Of a stretch of DNA of 12,062 bases, positions 1 through 6,041 are shown in pieces. The position numbers and the translations under genes are program-made. The DNA lies in assembly GCA_045638565.1 (NCBI GenBank), contig JAZUBN010000125.1:1-12062 (forward strand), written 5' to 3'. The first letter of the stretch is position 1. Each line of letters starts with the position of its first letter. The notes beneath the pieces were generated by a model that saw only the letters and a list, made by a program, of their open reading frames with translations, was not told the origin of the DNA and ran no database searches. The DNA is from SIG471 sp045638565 (GTDB lineage: Bacteria; Bacillota; Clostridia; Oscillospirales; Butyricicoccaceae).

Positions 1-24
1 CTCCCCTCACAAGGGGAGGCTTTT
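1..24. repeat. Hairpin at the window edge, terminator or repeat end
   Basis: A perfect 7-bp inverted repeat (CTCCCCT, loop CACA, AGGGGAG) at 1-18 lies just downstream of the parC stop codon. On the plus strand it is followed by GGCTTTTAATT. On the minus strand any T-run would lie outside the window, so termination of parC cannot be confirmed. The arms resemble the hairpins at 2242-2299 and 5890-5909, so this may be the edge of a copy of that dispersed repeat and may also serve as a terminator. Confidence 0.5.
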
Positions 25-26
25 AA

Positions 27-2204
27 TTACTCCAGTGTCAGCTGCATTTCCTGTGGATTTTCATCCCTGAGGATTGCGCCGGCCGCCGGAATTGTGCGGC
101 TTGTGTAACGAGTGATATTTTTATACACAGATTTTTCGGCAGGGCATACCGATGTCACCTTCTGATTTTTCTTGAGTGTAACGGTATTTACGCCGATTGT
201 AGTCTTTGTTGTCTTAAGCGGAATAAGTACAGAGTTTACGCAAAGACCTCTGCCGCCCGATGTTTCGATAAAGACATTTGTATCTTCCATAATGTGAAGT
301 GCCGAAACGAGAGGGGAAGCCACAGAGAATGCCCCTGTCAGCTTTTTGCGGTTTGTCTTTGTTTCAAAGCCGCTTACAGGAATCTTTGCCGCCTTGCCGT
401 TTTCGAAGAAATAGAGCAGCTCGCCCTTATAATCCTTTGTAATAAATGTAAAGACAACATTTTCGCCCTGCTCCATGCCGAGTTTAGCAGGGATGTAATC
501 GCCTAAGACGCTTGCCTTTGTATCGTCGAATTCGTGGAGCTTTGCCTTGTAAGCCTGACCGCTGTTTGTAAGGAAGATGATGTCGGTCTTGTTTGTTGTT
601 TCAAAGCTCTGGAAAATCTCGTCGCCATCTTTAAGCTTGTGCTCGCCGCCCATACGGAGGGAGAGAGGGGTAATCTTCTTAAAGTAGCCTTCCTTTGTGA
701 CGAATACATTGACAGCATAATCTTCGATATTTTCCTCGGCATTGTATTCTTCGACTTCATGGTCGAGGACGATTTCTGTCTTTCTTGGGGAAGGATACTT
801 CTTGATGATGTGTTCAAGCTGCTTGATGATGATTTTCTTGACCTTCTTGATATCATTTACAGTTGCTTCAAGGTCAGCGATTTCCTTTTCAAGGTCTTCA
901 ACATCGGCAATACGGCTTAAAATGTACTGCTTGTTGATATTTCTAAGCTTGATTTCAGCCACATATTCAGCCTGAAGCTTGTCGATGCCGAAGCCAATCA
1001 TAAGATTAGGCACAACGAGAGCATCTTCTTCTGTTTCGCGGATGATTTTGATGGCCTTGTCAATATCGAGAAGGATTTTCTTAAGACCCTTGAGGAGGTG
1101 GAGCTTTTCACGCTTGCGGCTGAGGTCAAAGAACATGGCTCTGCGGACACATTCGATGCGGAAAGCCGACCATTCATTGAGAATCTCACGGATGCCCATA
1201 ACCCTTGGTGTGCCTGCAACGAGAATGTTGAAATTGCAGGAGAAGGAGTCCATAAGCGGAGTCATCTTCATAAGCTTGAGCATAAGCTGGTCAGGGTCAA
1301 TGCCTCGCTTGAGGTCGATGGCGATTTTCAGACCATTAAGACCTGTTTCGTCGCGCATATCGTTGATTTCCTTGATTTTGCCAGCCTTGATAAGCTCGGT
1401 CACCTTGTCGATTATCGCTTCGACTGTTGTTGTATAAGGAATCTGAGTGATTTCAATGATATTTTCCTTTTTAAGATACTGCCACTTTGCGCGCAGACGA
1501 ATAGAGCCGCGGCCTGTGGCATATATATCTTCAAGCTGGTTGCGATTCCACAGAATTTCGGCACCTGTGGAAAAATCAGGCGCTTTGAGTGTGGATAAAA
1601 TATCGTGGTCAGGGTTTTTCAGAAGCTCTATCGTTGTACGGCAGACCTCTTCAAGATTGAAGGAGCAGATGTTGCTCGCCATACCGACAGCGATGCCCAG
1701 ATTAGGGTTTACAAGGATGTTAGGGAAGGAAGTCGGAAGTAAAGTCGGCTCCTTCATTGTGTTGTCGTAGTTAGGGACAAAATCAACGCTGTCCTTGTCG
1801 ATATCGCCGAAAAGCTCTGTGCAGAAGGAATCCAGCTTGGCTTCTGTGTATCGGGAAGCGGCATATGCCATATCACGGGAATAAACCTTACCGAAGTTGC
1901 CCTTGGAATCGATAAACGGAATGTTGAGAGCCTCATTGCCGCGGGAAAGACGGACCATTGTTTCGTAGATAGGGCCGTCGCCGTGAGGATTGAGTCTCAT
2001 TGTCTGGCCGACGATGTTGGCAGACTTTGTGCGTGCTCCTGTGAGAAGGCCCATCTTATACATTGTATAGAGAAGCTTTCTGTGTGCCGGCTTGAAGCCG
2101 TCGATTTCAGGCAGAGCACGGGAGACGATAACGCTCATCGCATACGGCATATAGTTGCTTTCGAGCGTTTCTGTAATGTTCTGATCTATATATTTTGGTT
2201 TCAT
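27..2204 (-). CDS. parC: Type IIA topoisomerase subunit A (ParC-like)
   Basis: This is the DNA cleavage-rejoining subunit of a type IIA topoisomerase, expected to form an A2B2 enzyme with the ParE-like protein encoded just upstream and to decatenate or relax DNA in the cytoplasm. The 725 residues begin with the usual winged-helix/tower core. The motif NPHGDGPIYE lies at 72-81, and RYTEAKL at 118-124 contains the catalytic Tyr119 preceded by Arg118. The conserved stretch LPTSFPNILVN occupies 156-166. A helical coiled-coil arm spans about 425-470, and a beta-pinwheel C-terminal domain with several GxxxK-type blades spans about 495-690. No GyrA box (QRRGGKG type) is visible, which argues for ParC over GyrA, as does a length below the usual 800 or more residues of GyrA. 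At the quinolone-contact positions, Gly77 and Glu81 replace the usual Ser and Asp/Glu. The start is supported by AAGGAG seven bases upstream. The family call is secure; the topoisomerase IV label is inferred. Confidence 0.93.
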   Translation of the reverse strand: MKPKYIDQNITETLESNYMPYAMSVIVSRALPEIDGFKPAHRKLLYTMYKMGLLTGARTKSANIVGQTMRLNPHGDGPIYETMVRLSRGNEALNIPFIDSKGNFGKVYSRDMAYAASRYTEAKLDSFCTELFGDIDKDSVDFVPNYDNTMKEPTLLPTSFPNILVNPNLGIAVGMASNICSFNLEEVCRTTIELLKNPDHDILSTLKAPDFSTGAEILWNRNQLEDIYATGRGSIRLRAKWQYLKKENIIEITQIPYTTTVEAIIDKVTELIKAGKIKEINDMRDETGLNGLKIAIDLKRGIDPDQLMLKLMKMTPLMDSFSCNFNILVAGTPRVMGIREILNEWSAFRIECVRRAMFFDLSRKREKLHLLKGLKKILLDIDKAIKIIRETEEDALVVPNLMIGFGIDKLQAEYVAEIKLRNINKQYILSRIADVEDLEKEIADLEATVNDIKKVKKIIIKQLEHIIKKYPSPRKTEIVLDHEVEEYNAEENIEDYAVNVFVTKEGYFKKITPLSLRMGGEHKLKDGDEIFQSFETTNKTDIIFLTNSGQAYKAKLHEFDDTKASVLGDYIPAKLGMEQGENVVFTFITKDYKGELLYFFENGKAAKIPVSGFETKTNRKKLTGAFSVASPLVSALHIMEDTNVFIETSGGRGLCVNSVLIPLKTTKTTIGVNTVTLKKNQKVTSVCPAEKSVYKNITRYTSRTIPAAGAILRDENPQEMQLTLE

Positions 2205-2241
2205 GTGTTCTCCTTGTGGAAGTGAGAATTAGAAGTTGCAG

Positions 2242-2339
2242 CCTTCCCCTTGATTCACACCCCAACGAGCAGGCTCGTCGGGGACCCCGTTTGGGAAGGT
2301 GGCTTGCGAAGCAAGACGGACGAGGTGGTGCCGAAGGCA
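2242..2339. repeat. Dispersed hairpin repeat, nested copy, between parE and parC
   Basis: A chain of inverted repeats fills the parE-parC gap. The outer arms CCTTCCC (2242-2248) and GGGAAGG (2293-2299) enclose an inner stem formed by CCCC-A-ACGAGC (2260-2270) and GCTCGT-C-GGGG (2273-2283). Next come CTTGC-GAA-GCAAG (2303-2315) and TGCC-GAA-GGCA (2329-2339). The right-hand part, GAAGGTGG, then a hairpin, then GGACGAGGTGGTGCC, matches the plan of the block at 5902-5939, so this is a repeat family and not a parC-specific structure. It should be transcribed as part of the parE-parC message, and no T-run follows it. Confidence 0.75.
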
Positions 2340-2344
2340 TATTC

Positions 2345-2360
2345 AATAGCGCCGCAGGCA
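2345..2360 (-). repeat. 16-bp repeat shared with 4857-4872
   Basis: Read on the minus strand, this stretch is TGCCTGCGGCGCTATT. The identical 16 bases occur on the plus strand at 4857-4872, in both cases followed by a short AT-rich A/GAAT stretch and lying inside a hairpin-rich intergenic block. It marks a module common to both repeat blocks. Confidence 0.7.
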
Positions 2361-2390
2361 CCATATTGCAACATATAAACGGTATATTTT

Positions 2391-2444
2391 GTAGGGGCGG
2401 ATGCCTTCATCCGCCCGCGGGGCGATGTGGGCATCGCCCCCTAC
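2391..2444. repeat. GTAGGG-family repeat, paired inverted copy
   Basis: Two 9-bp perfect hairpins stand back to back: GGGCGGATG-CCTT-CATCCGCCC (2395-2416) and GGGGCGATG-TGGG-CATCGCCCC (2419-2440). The whole block is bounded by an outer inverted repeat, GTAGGGG at 2391-2397 and CCCCTAC at 2438-2444. The GTAGGG start recurs in the two tandem units at 10226-10285. It sits 10 bases downstream of the parE stop codon. No T-run makes it a convincing terminator on the minus strand. Confidence 0.8.
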
Positions 2445-2454
2445 GATATTTTAT

Positions 2455-4449
2455 TTAGCTGATATCTGCCATATCGAGGTACTGTGCGCCCTTTTCTGCG
2501 ATGAAGTCCTTTCTGCCTGCAAGGTTATCACCAAGCAGAAGGTCAAAGACATCGGCAGTCTTTTTTGCATCTTCCGGCATAACGCGGATGAGACGGCGGG
2601 AATCAGGGCACATTGTTGTTTCCCACATCATGTCAGGCTCGTTTTCACCAAGCCCCTTCGAGCGCATGAGTGTATATTTCTTGCCCTCGAATTTCTTGAG
2701 CAATGCTTCCTTTTCAGCCTCTGTATAGGCAAAATAGGACTTATCCTTTACAGTGATTTCATAAAGTGGGGACTCTGCGATATATACATAGCCCTTTTCA
2801 ATGAGCTGTGGAGTAAGTCTGTGGAGCATTGTGAGAATAAGACAGCGAATCTGGAATCCGTCGTAGTCGGCATCGGTACAGATGATAACCTTATTCCATC
2901 GGAGTGTCGAAAGGTCGAAGGAAGCAACCTCCTTGCGGCTTGTCTTTACATCAACACCGCAGCCGAGGACTTTGATAAGGTCTGTGATGATTTCGCTCTT
3001 GAAAATACCCTCATAGTCAGCCTTGAGGCAGTTGAGAATCTTGCCTCGTACAGGCATGATGGCCTGAAACTCAGGGTCACGTCCCTGCTTACAGGAACCG
3101 AGAGCAGAATCACCTTCCACGATGTAAAGTTCGCGGATGTCCGTGTCTCTTGAACGGCAGTCGACAAACTTCTGAACGCGGTTTGTGATATCGATAGTGC
3201 CGGCAAGCTTTTTCTTGATGTTGAGACGAGCCTTTTCAGCCTGCTCGCGTGAACGCTTGTTGATGAGAATCTGCTCGGCAATCTTGTCAGCTTCAGCCTT
3301 GTTTTCGATGAAGTAGACTTCAAGACCTGCCTTTAAGTATTCGGTCATCATTTCCTGAACGAACTTATTGTTGATAGCCTTCTTGGTCTGGTTTTCGTAG
3401 GAAGTGAAGGTGGAGAAGCTGTTTGTGACGATGATAAGGCTGTCGGCGATATCGCCGAATGTAACCTTGCTTTCGTTTTTGTTGTATTTGCCAATCTGCT
3501 TGATGTATCCGTCGATAGCCGAAACAAATGCCGAGCGAACAGCCTTGTCAGGCGAGCCGCCGTGTTCAAGCCACGAGGAGTTGTGATAATACTGAGTGAG
3601 AGCGCCCGAAGACACAAAGCAGAAGCAGCTTTCGCTCTTTACCTTGTAGTCGGCCTTGTCCTCTCTGTCTCTGCCTCGTTTTTCGGAGGAAAAGCTCTGG
3701 ATGGATGTGAGGGCGCTTGTGCCTGCAAGCTCGGCAACATAGTCGGAAATGCCGTGTTCATAGAGGAATTCGGACTTTTCAAACTTATTTGGAGCTGTTT
3801 CGATTTTAAGAACGAACTTCAGGCCTGCATTTACAACAGCCTGCTTTTTAAGTACGTCTGCGAAAAACTCACTTGGAATGTTGATGTCTGTGAAAACTTC
3901 AAGGTCAGGCTTGAAGTGCTGGACAGTACCTGTCTTTTTGCGGTCGGATGGCTCCTTGATAAGACCTGTTTCTGTCTTTGTGACATTTTCGCCCTTTTTG
4001 AAGTTGACAGTATACTTGAATCCGTCACGGTAGGATGTGACAGTCATATATTCGGAGGCATACTGAGTGGCGCACGAGCCGAGACCGTTCAAGCCGAGAG
4101 AATATTCGTATGTATCGCCCGACTGGTTGTTGTACTTACCGCCTGCGTAAAGCTCGCAGTAGATAAGCTCCCAGTTGTAGCGGTTTTCCTTCTGGTTGAA
4201 ATCGAGAGGTACACCACGTCCGAAGTCTTCCACCATGATGGATTTGTCGAGGAAATATGTGATGTTGATAGTATCGCCGTAGCCTTCACGGGCTTCGTCT
4301 ATCGAGTTGGAAAGTATTTCAAAGAACGAATGTTCACAGCCGTCGAGACCGTCGGAGCCGAAGATAACGCCCGGACGCTTACGTACACGGTCGGCACCCT
4401 TGAGGGAGGATATGCTTTCGTTGCCATACTGTTTGGATTTTGCAGCCAT
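2455..4449 (-). CDS. parE: Type IIA topoisomerase subunit B (ParE-like, ATPase)
   Basis: This is the ATPase and TOPRIM subunit partnering the ParC-like protein encoded downstream. Over 664 residues the order is a GHKL ATPase domain (about 15-220), with the catalytic glutamate and Mg-binding asparagine as E44 and N48 in FFEILSNSIDEA, DFGRG at 75-79 and GLNGLG at 119-124; a transducer domain (about 230-400) with the QTK loop lysine at 354-356; and a TOPRIM domain with EGDSA at 445-449, TDADYDG at 525-531 (metal ligands D526 and D528) and SKGLGE at 597-602. All key catalytic residues are present. The surrounding motifs diverge from standard GyrB/ParE: GLNGLGS replaces GLHGVGA, and EGDSALGSCKQGRDPEF replaces the usual EGDSAGGSAKQGRDR. 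It is probably a second enzyme alongside a normal gyrase encoded elsewhere. AAAGGAAG lies upstream of the ATG. The parC gene follows after 250 bases on the same strand. Family is certain; assignment to topoisomerase IV is inferred. Confidence 0.93.
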   Translation of the reverse strand: MAAKSKQYGNESISSLKGADRVRKRPGVIFGSDGLDGCEHSFFEILSNSIDEAREGYGDTINITYFLDKSIMVEDFGRGVPLDFNQKENRYNWELIYCELYAGGKYNNQSGDTYEYSLGLNGLGSCATQYASEYMTVTSYRDGFKYTVNFKKGENVTKTETGLIKEPSDRKKTGTVQHFKPDLEVFTDINIPSEFFADVLKKQAVVNAGLKFVLKIETAPNKFEKSEFLYEHGISDYVAELAGTSALTSIQSFSSEKRGRDREDKADYKVKSESCFCFVSSGALTQYYHNSSWLEHGGSPDKAVRSAFVSAIDGYIKQIGKYNKNESKVTFGDIADSLIIVTNSFSTFTSYENQTKKAINNKFVQEMMTEYLKAGLEVYFIENKAEADKIAEQILINKRSREQAEKARLNIKKKLAGTIDITNRVQKFVDCRSRDTDIRELYIVEGDSALGSCKQGRDPEFQAIMPVRGKILNCLKADYEGIFKSEIITDLIKVLGCGVDVKTSRKEVASFDLSTLRWNKVIICTDADYDGFQIRCLILTMLHRLTPQLIEKGYVYIAESPLYEITVKDKSYFAYTEAEKEALLKKFEGKKYTLMRSKGLGENEPDMMWETTMCPDSRRLIRVMPEDAKKTADVFDLLLGDNLAGRKDFIAEKGAQYLDMADIS

Positions 4450-4590
4450 ATCTTCTTCCTTTCTGAATAGAATTTTATATAAATGGAAAAATATTACTGA
4501 AATGTATATTGATAATACTATTATATATGATGAAGTGTCCGATAAACAGACCAGAGCTGTATGGATACCTCAAATAAAGGGGGAACTTTT
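4450..4590. promoter_or_regulatory. AT-rich divergent promoter region, parE and small gene
   Basis: This 141-base gap separates two divergently transcribed genes and is very AT-rich from 4475 to 4535. A TATAAT on the minus strand (4520-4525) is a plausible -10 box for parE, but no good -35 box stands 17 bases upstream of it. On the plus strand TATTAT at 4519-4524 could serve the small gene, again with a weak -35. Promoters must be here by arrangement, but their exact positions are not resolved. Confidence 0.4.
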
Positions 4591-4815
4591 ATGAGGAACA
4601 GACGTGATATAAATGAGCTTTGTCTCAAAGCGAGGGACACGCGGACACAGCTCATGTGCATGCGCAGTTATTTCAATGAGGTAACCGACCCGAATCTGAT
4701 AAGCGCCTGTATTTATGAGATGAATGCCATCGAGGCACAGTATTCACATATTATAAATATGGCGAAGGCGCTGGGGATAACAGGGGAGGTGGAAATGTAT
4801 GAGGTGCGAAAGTAG
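4591..4815 (+). CDS. Small DUF2508-like protein (YaaL type)
   Basis: This encodes a 74-residue soluble helical protein of unknown function. The pattern RSYFNEVTDPNLISACIYEMNAIEAQY (residues 25-51), with an F-N-x-V-x-D-P-x-L-I core followed by a Y-E-M-x-A-x-E helix, matches my recollection of the DUF2508 family, which includes B. subtilis YaaL. I chose the ATG at 4591 because AAAGGGGG ends seven bases before it. An in-frame ATG at 4561 would add ten residues, but that stretch contains this ribosome binding site. There is no signal peptide or membrane segment. In Bacillus, yaaL sits between recR and bofA; here neither neighbour is present and the gene stands alone, divergent from parE. The ORF and start are well supported; the family call rests on motif memory only. 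Confidence 0.72.
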   Translation: MRNRRDINELCLKARDTRTQLMCMRSYFNEVTDPNLISACIYEMNAIEAQYSHIINMAKALGITGEVEMYEVRK

Positions 4816-4990
4816 TGAATAATGAAGAGTGAATAGTGAATAGTGAAGAATTGATGTGCCTGCGGCGCTATTAAATAGACATATATACTATTAAATGTGC
4901 GAAGCACACCTTAATGTCGCAGATAATTCATGAAGCTTTGCTTCAATTCATGAAATCTGCGATTTCAATTCATGCACAACGTGCAATTCA
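4816..4990. repeat. Intergenic array of small hairpins with TGAAT/ATTCA spacers
   Basis: The left part carries TGAAT repeats (4817, 4830 and 4837, separated by AG-rich spacers). The middle has the 16-bp module TGCCTGCGGCGCTATT (4857-4872) and a TGTGC-GAA-GCACA hairpin (4896-4908). The right part has three perfect hairpins, TGAAGC-TTT-GCTTCA (4931-4945), TGAAATC-TGC-GATTTCA (4951-4967) and TGCAC-AAC-GTGCA (4973-4985). The copies of AATTCA at 4925, 4945, 4967 and 4985 flank and separate these hairpins. The TGAAT repeats on the left and ATTCA repeats on the right are mutually inverted, suggesting one composite element. It lies between two convergent genes and could contribute to termination, but no T-run is present. 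Confidence 0.75.
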
Positions 4991-4991
4991 T

Positions 4992-5705
4992 TTAGATTTC
5001 TCTTTCCCAGCCAGGCAGCGGAAGTCTCTGAATACCGCCGAAGACGTGCTTCTTAAGGTCAGGGAACTGGCCTTCAAGCTGTTTGATGAGCTTTTTTACA
5101 TCTTCGCGCTTTGTAACCTTGTCGGCAGGGCAAGGATTATGGAGCACAGGAAGATTTTCTCTCGCTGCAAAGTTTGCGATTTTGCGCTCGGAGAGATAGA
5201 GAAGAGGACGAATCTGTGTAACGCCTGTTCTGTCAAGGAAGGTGACCGGCATAAATGTATTAAGTCTGCCCTCGTAGAAAAGGGAGAGGAAGAAGGTTTC
5301 GATAGCATCGTCCTCGTGGTGGCCGAGAGCCACCTTTTTTGCGCCAAGCTCAAGAGTTACATCGTTGAGAGCGCCGCGGCGCATCTTGGCACAAAGGGAA
5401 CAAGGATTGGATTCCTTGCGGATATCGAAAACCACCTGCTTGATGTCGGTCTTTTTAATAATGTAAGGCACGTCGAGAGTTTTGCAAAGCTCGACCATCG
5501 GGGAATAATCCATTCCCATACCAAGATCGAGAGAAACGGCATAAAGCTCGTACTTCTTCGGATAGAAGCGGCGAAGCTCGGCAAGAAGGCGGAGCAGCAC
5601 TGTGCTGTCCTTGCCGCCAGAAACGCCGACAACGATTTTGTCGTTGTCCTCAATCATGTTGTATTCGTCAATGCAGCGGCGAAGCTGCGAAAGCATTTTC
5701 TGCAT
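4992..5705 (-). CDS. ttcA: TtcA-family tRNA 2-thiolation enzyme (PP-loop ATPase)
   Basis: A 237-residue PP-loop ATPase of the TtcA/TtuA family. Members activate a tRNA base by adenylation and insert sulfur using a [4Fe-4S] cluster; E. coli TtcA makes 2-thiocytidine at position 32. The PP-loop SGGKDS lies at 29-34. The central CxxC is C102 and C105 in NPCSLC, and a third cysteine, C192 in HNPCPAD, completes the usual three cluster ligands. GHHEDD at 128-133 is the second conserved nucleotide-site motif. Unlike TtuA proteins, it lacks N- and C-terminal zinc-finger CxxC pairs, which favours TtcA. The start is supported by AGAGGAAA eight bases upstream and by a promoter at 5746-5774. It appears monocistronic. 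The enzyme family is secure; the modified base in this organism is inferred. Confidence 0.9.
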   Translation of the reverse strand: MQKMLSQLRRCIDEYNMIEDNDKIVVGVSGGKDSTVLLRLLAELRRFYPKKYELYAVSLDLGMGMDYSPMVELCKTLDVPYIIKKTDIKQVVFDIRKESNPCSLCAKMRRGALNDVTLELGAKKVALGHHEDDAIETFFLSLFYEGRLNTFMPVTFLDRTGVTQIRPLLYLSERKIANFAARENLPVLHNPCPADKVTKREDVKKLIKQLEGQFPDLKKHVFGGIQRLPLPGWEREI

Positions 5706-5745
5706 AAAAGTTTCCTCTGATGAATATTTTTGTCGTCAAATATAT

Positions 5746-5774
5746 ATTATAATATATTTTCATAGAGTTTTCAA
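5746..5774 (-). promoter_or_regulatory. Promoter of the ttcA-family gene
   Basis: On the minus strand a TTGAAA box (5769-5774) and a perfect TATAAT (5746-5751) are separated by exactly 17 bases. The expected start of transcription lies about 30 bases before the ATG at 5705. Confidence 0.75.
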
Positions 5775-5855
5775 GAAGTTTTGTCTGGTATTTATAATAT
5801 GAATAAAGATACTGCCGGAAGCGGAGCGATTATTCGTACGGAAAGCAGAATGACA

Positions 5856-5939
5856 GCGGGAGAGGGGCTCTGTACCCTCCCGCAAAAAGCCTTCTCCAGC
5901 AGGAGAAGGGGGACCGCTTGCGGTGGATGAGGTGTCACC
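5856..5939. repeat. Dispersed hairpin repeat
   Basis: Two hairpins, GCGGGAG/CTCCCGC (5856-5862 and 5877-5883) and CCTTCTCC-AGCA-GGAGAAGG (5890-5909), are followed by ACCGC-TT-GCGGT and then GGATGAGGTGTCACC. The end resembles GGACGAGGTGGTGCC at 2318-2332, and the CCTTCTCC hairpin corresponds to CCTTCCC/GGGAAGG there. This lies in the 336-base gene-free stretch 5706-6041. The rest of that stretch holds the ttcA promoter and a terminator; 5775-5855 shows nothing I can name. Confidence 0.7.
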
Positions 5940-5995
5940 AATCTGCCATTTTACAACTATGCAGAGGACATTCACGAATGTACCGCAAAAAATAA

Positions 5996-6020
5996 AAAAG
6001 AGTGCATCAAGCACTCTTTT
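5996..6020 (-). terminator. Rho-independent terminator of the F420-ligase-like gene
   Basis: A perfect 10-bp stem (AAAAGAGTGC at 5996-6005 and GCACTCTTTT at 6011-6020) has a five-base loop. On the minus strand it is followed by TTTTTTATTTTTT counting the stem's last Ts. It lies 21 bases after the stop codon of the gene at 6042-7226. Confidence 0.85.
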
Positions 6021-6041
6021 CTATATAGTGTAGTGAAAAAA

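Noticed and set aside
3562..4470. A 302-codon plus-strand open frame opposite parE
   Set aside because: The composition is cysteine- and phenylalanine-rich without motifs, and the opposite strand encodes intact topoisomerase motifs over the same bases.
4816..4990. Possible CRISPR array, because of regular short repeats
   Set aside because: The repeated part is only about 6 bases, the intervening parts are palindromes rather than unique spacers, and no cas gene is present.
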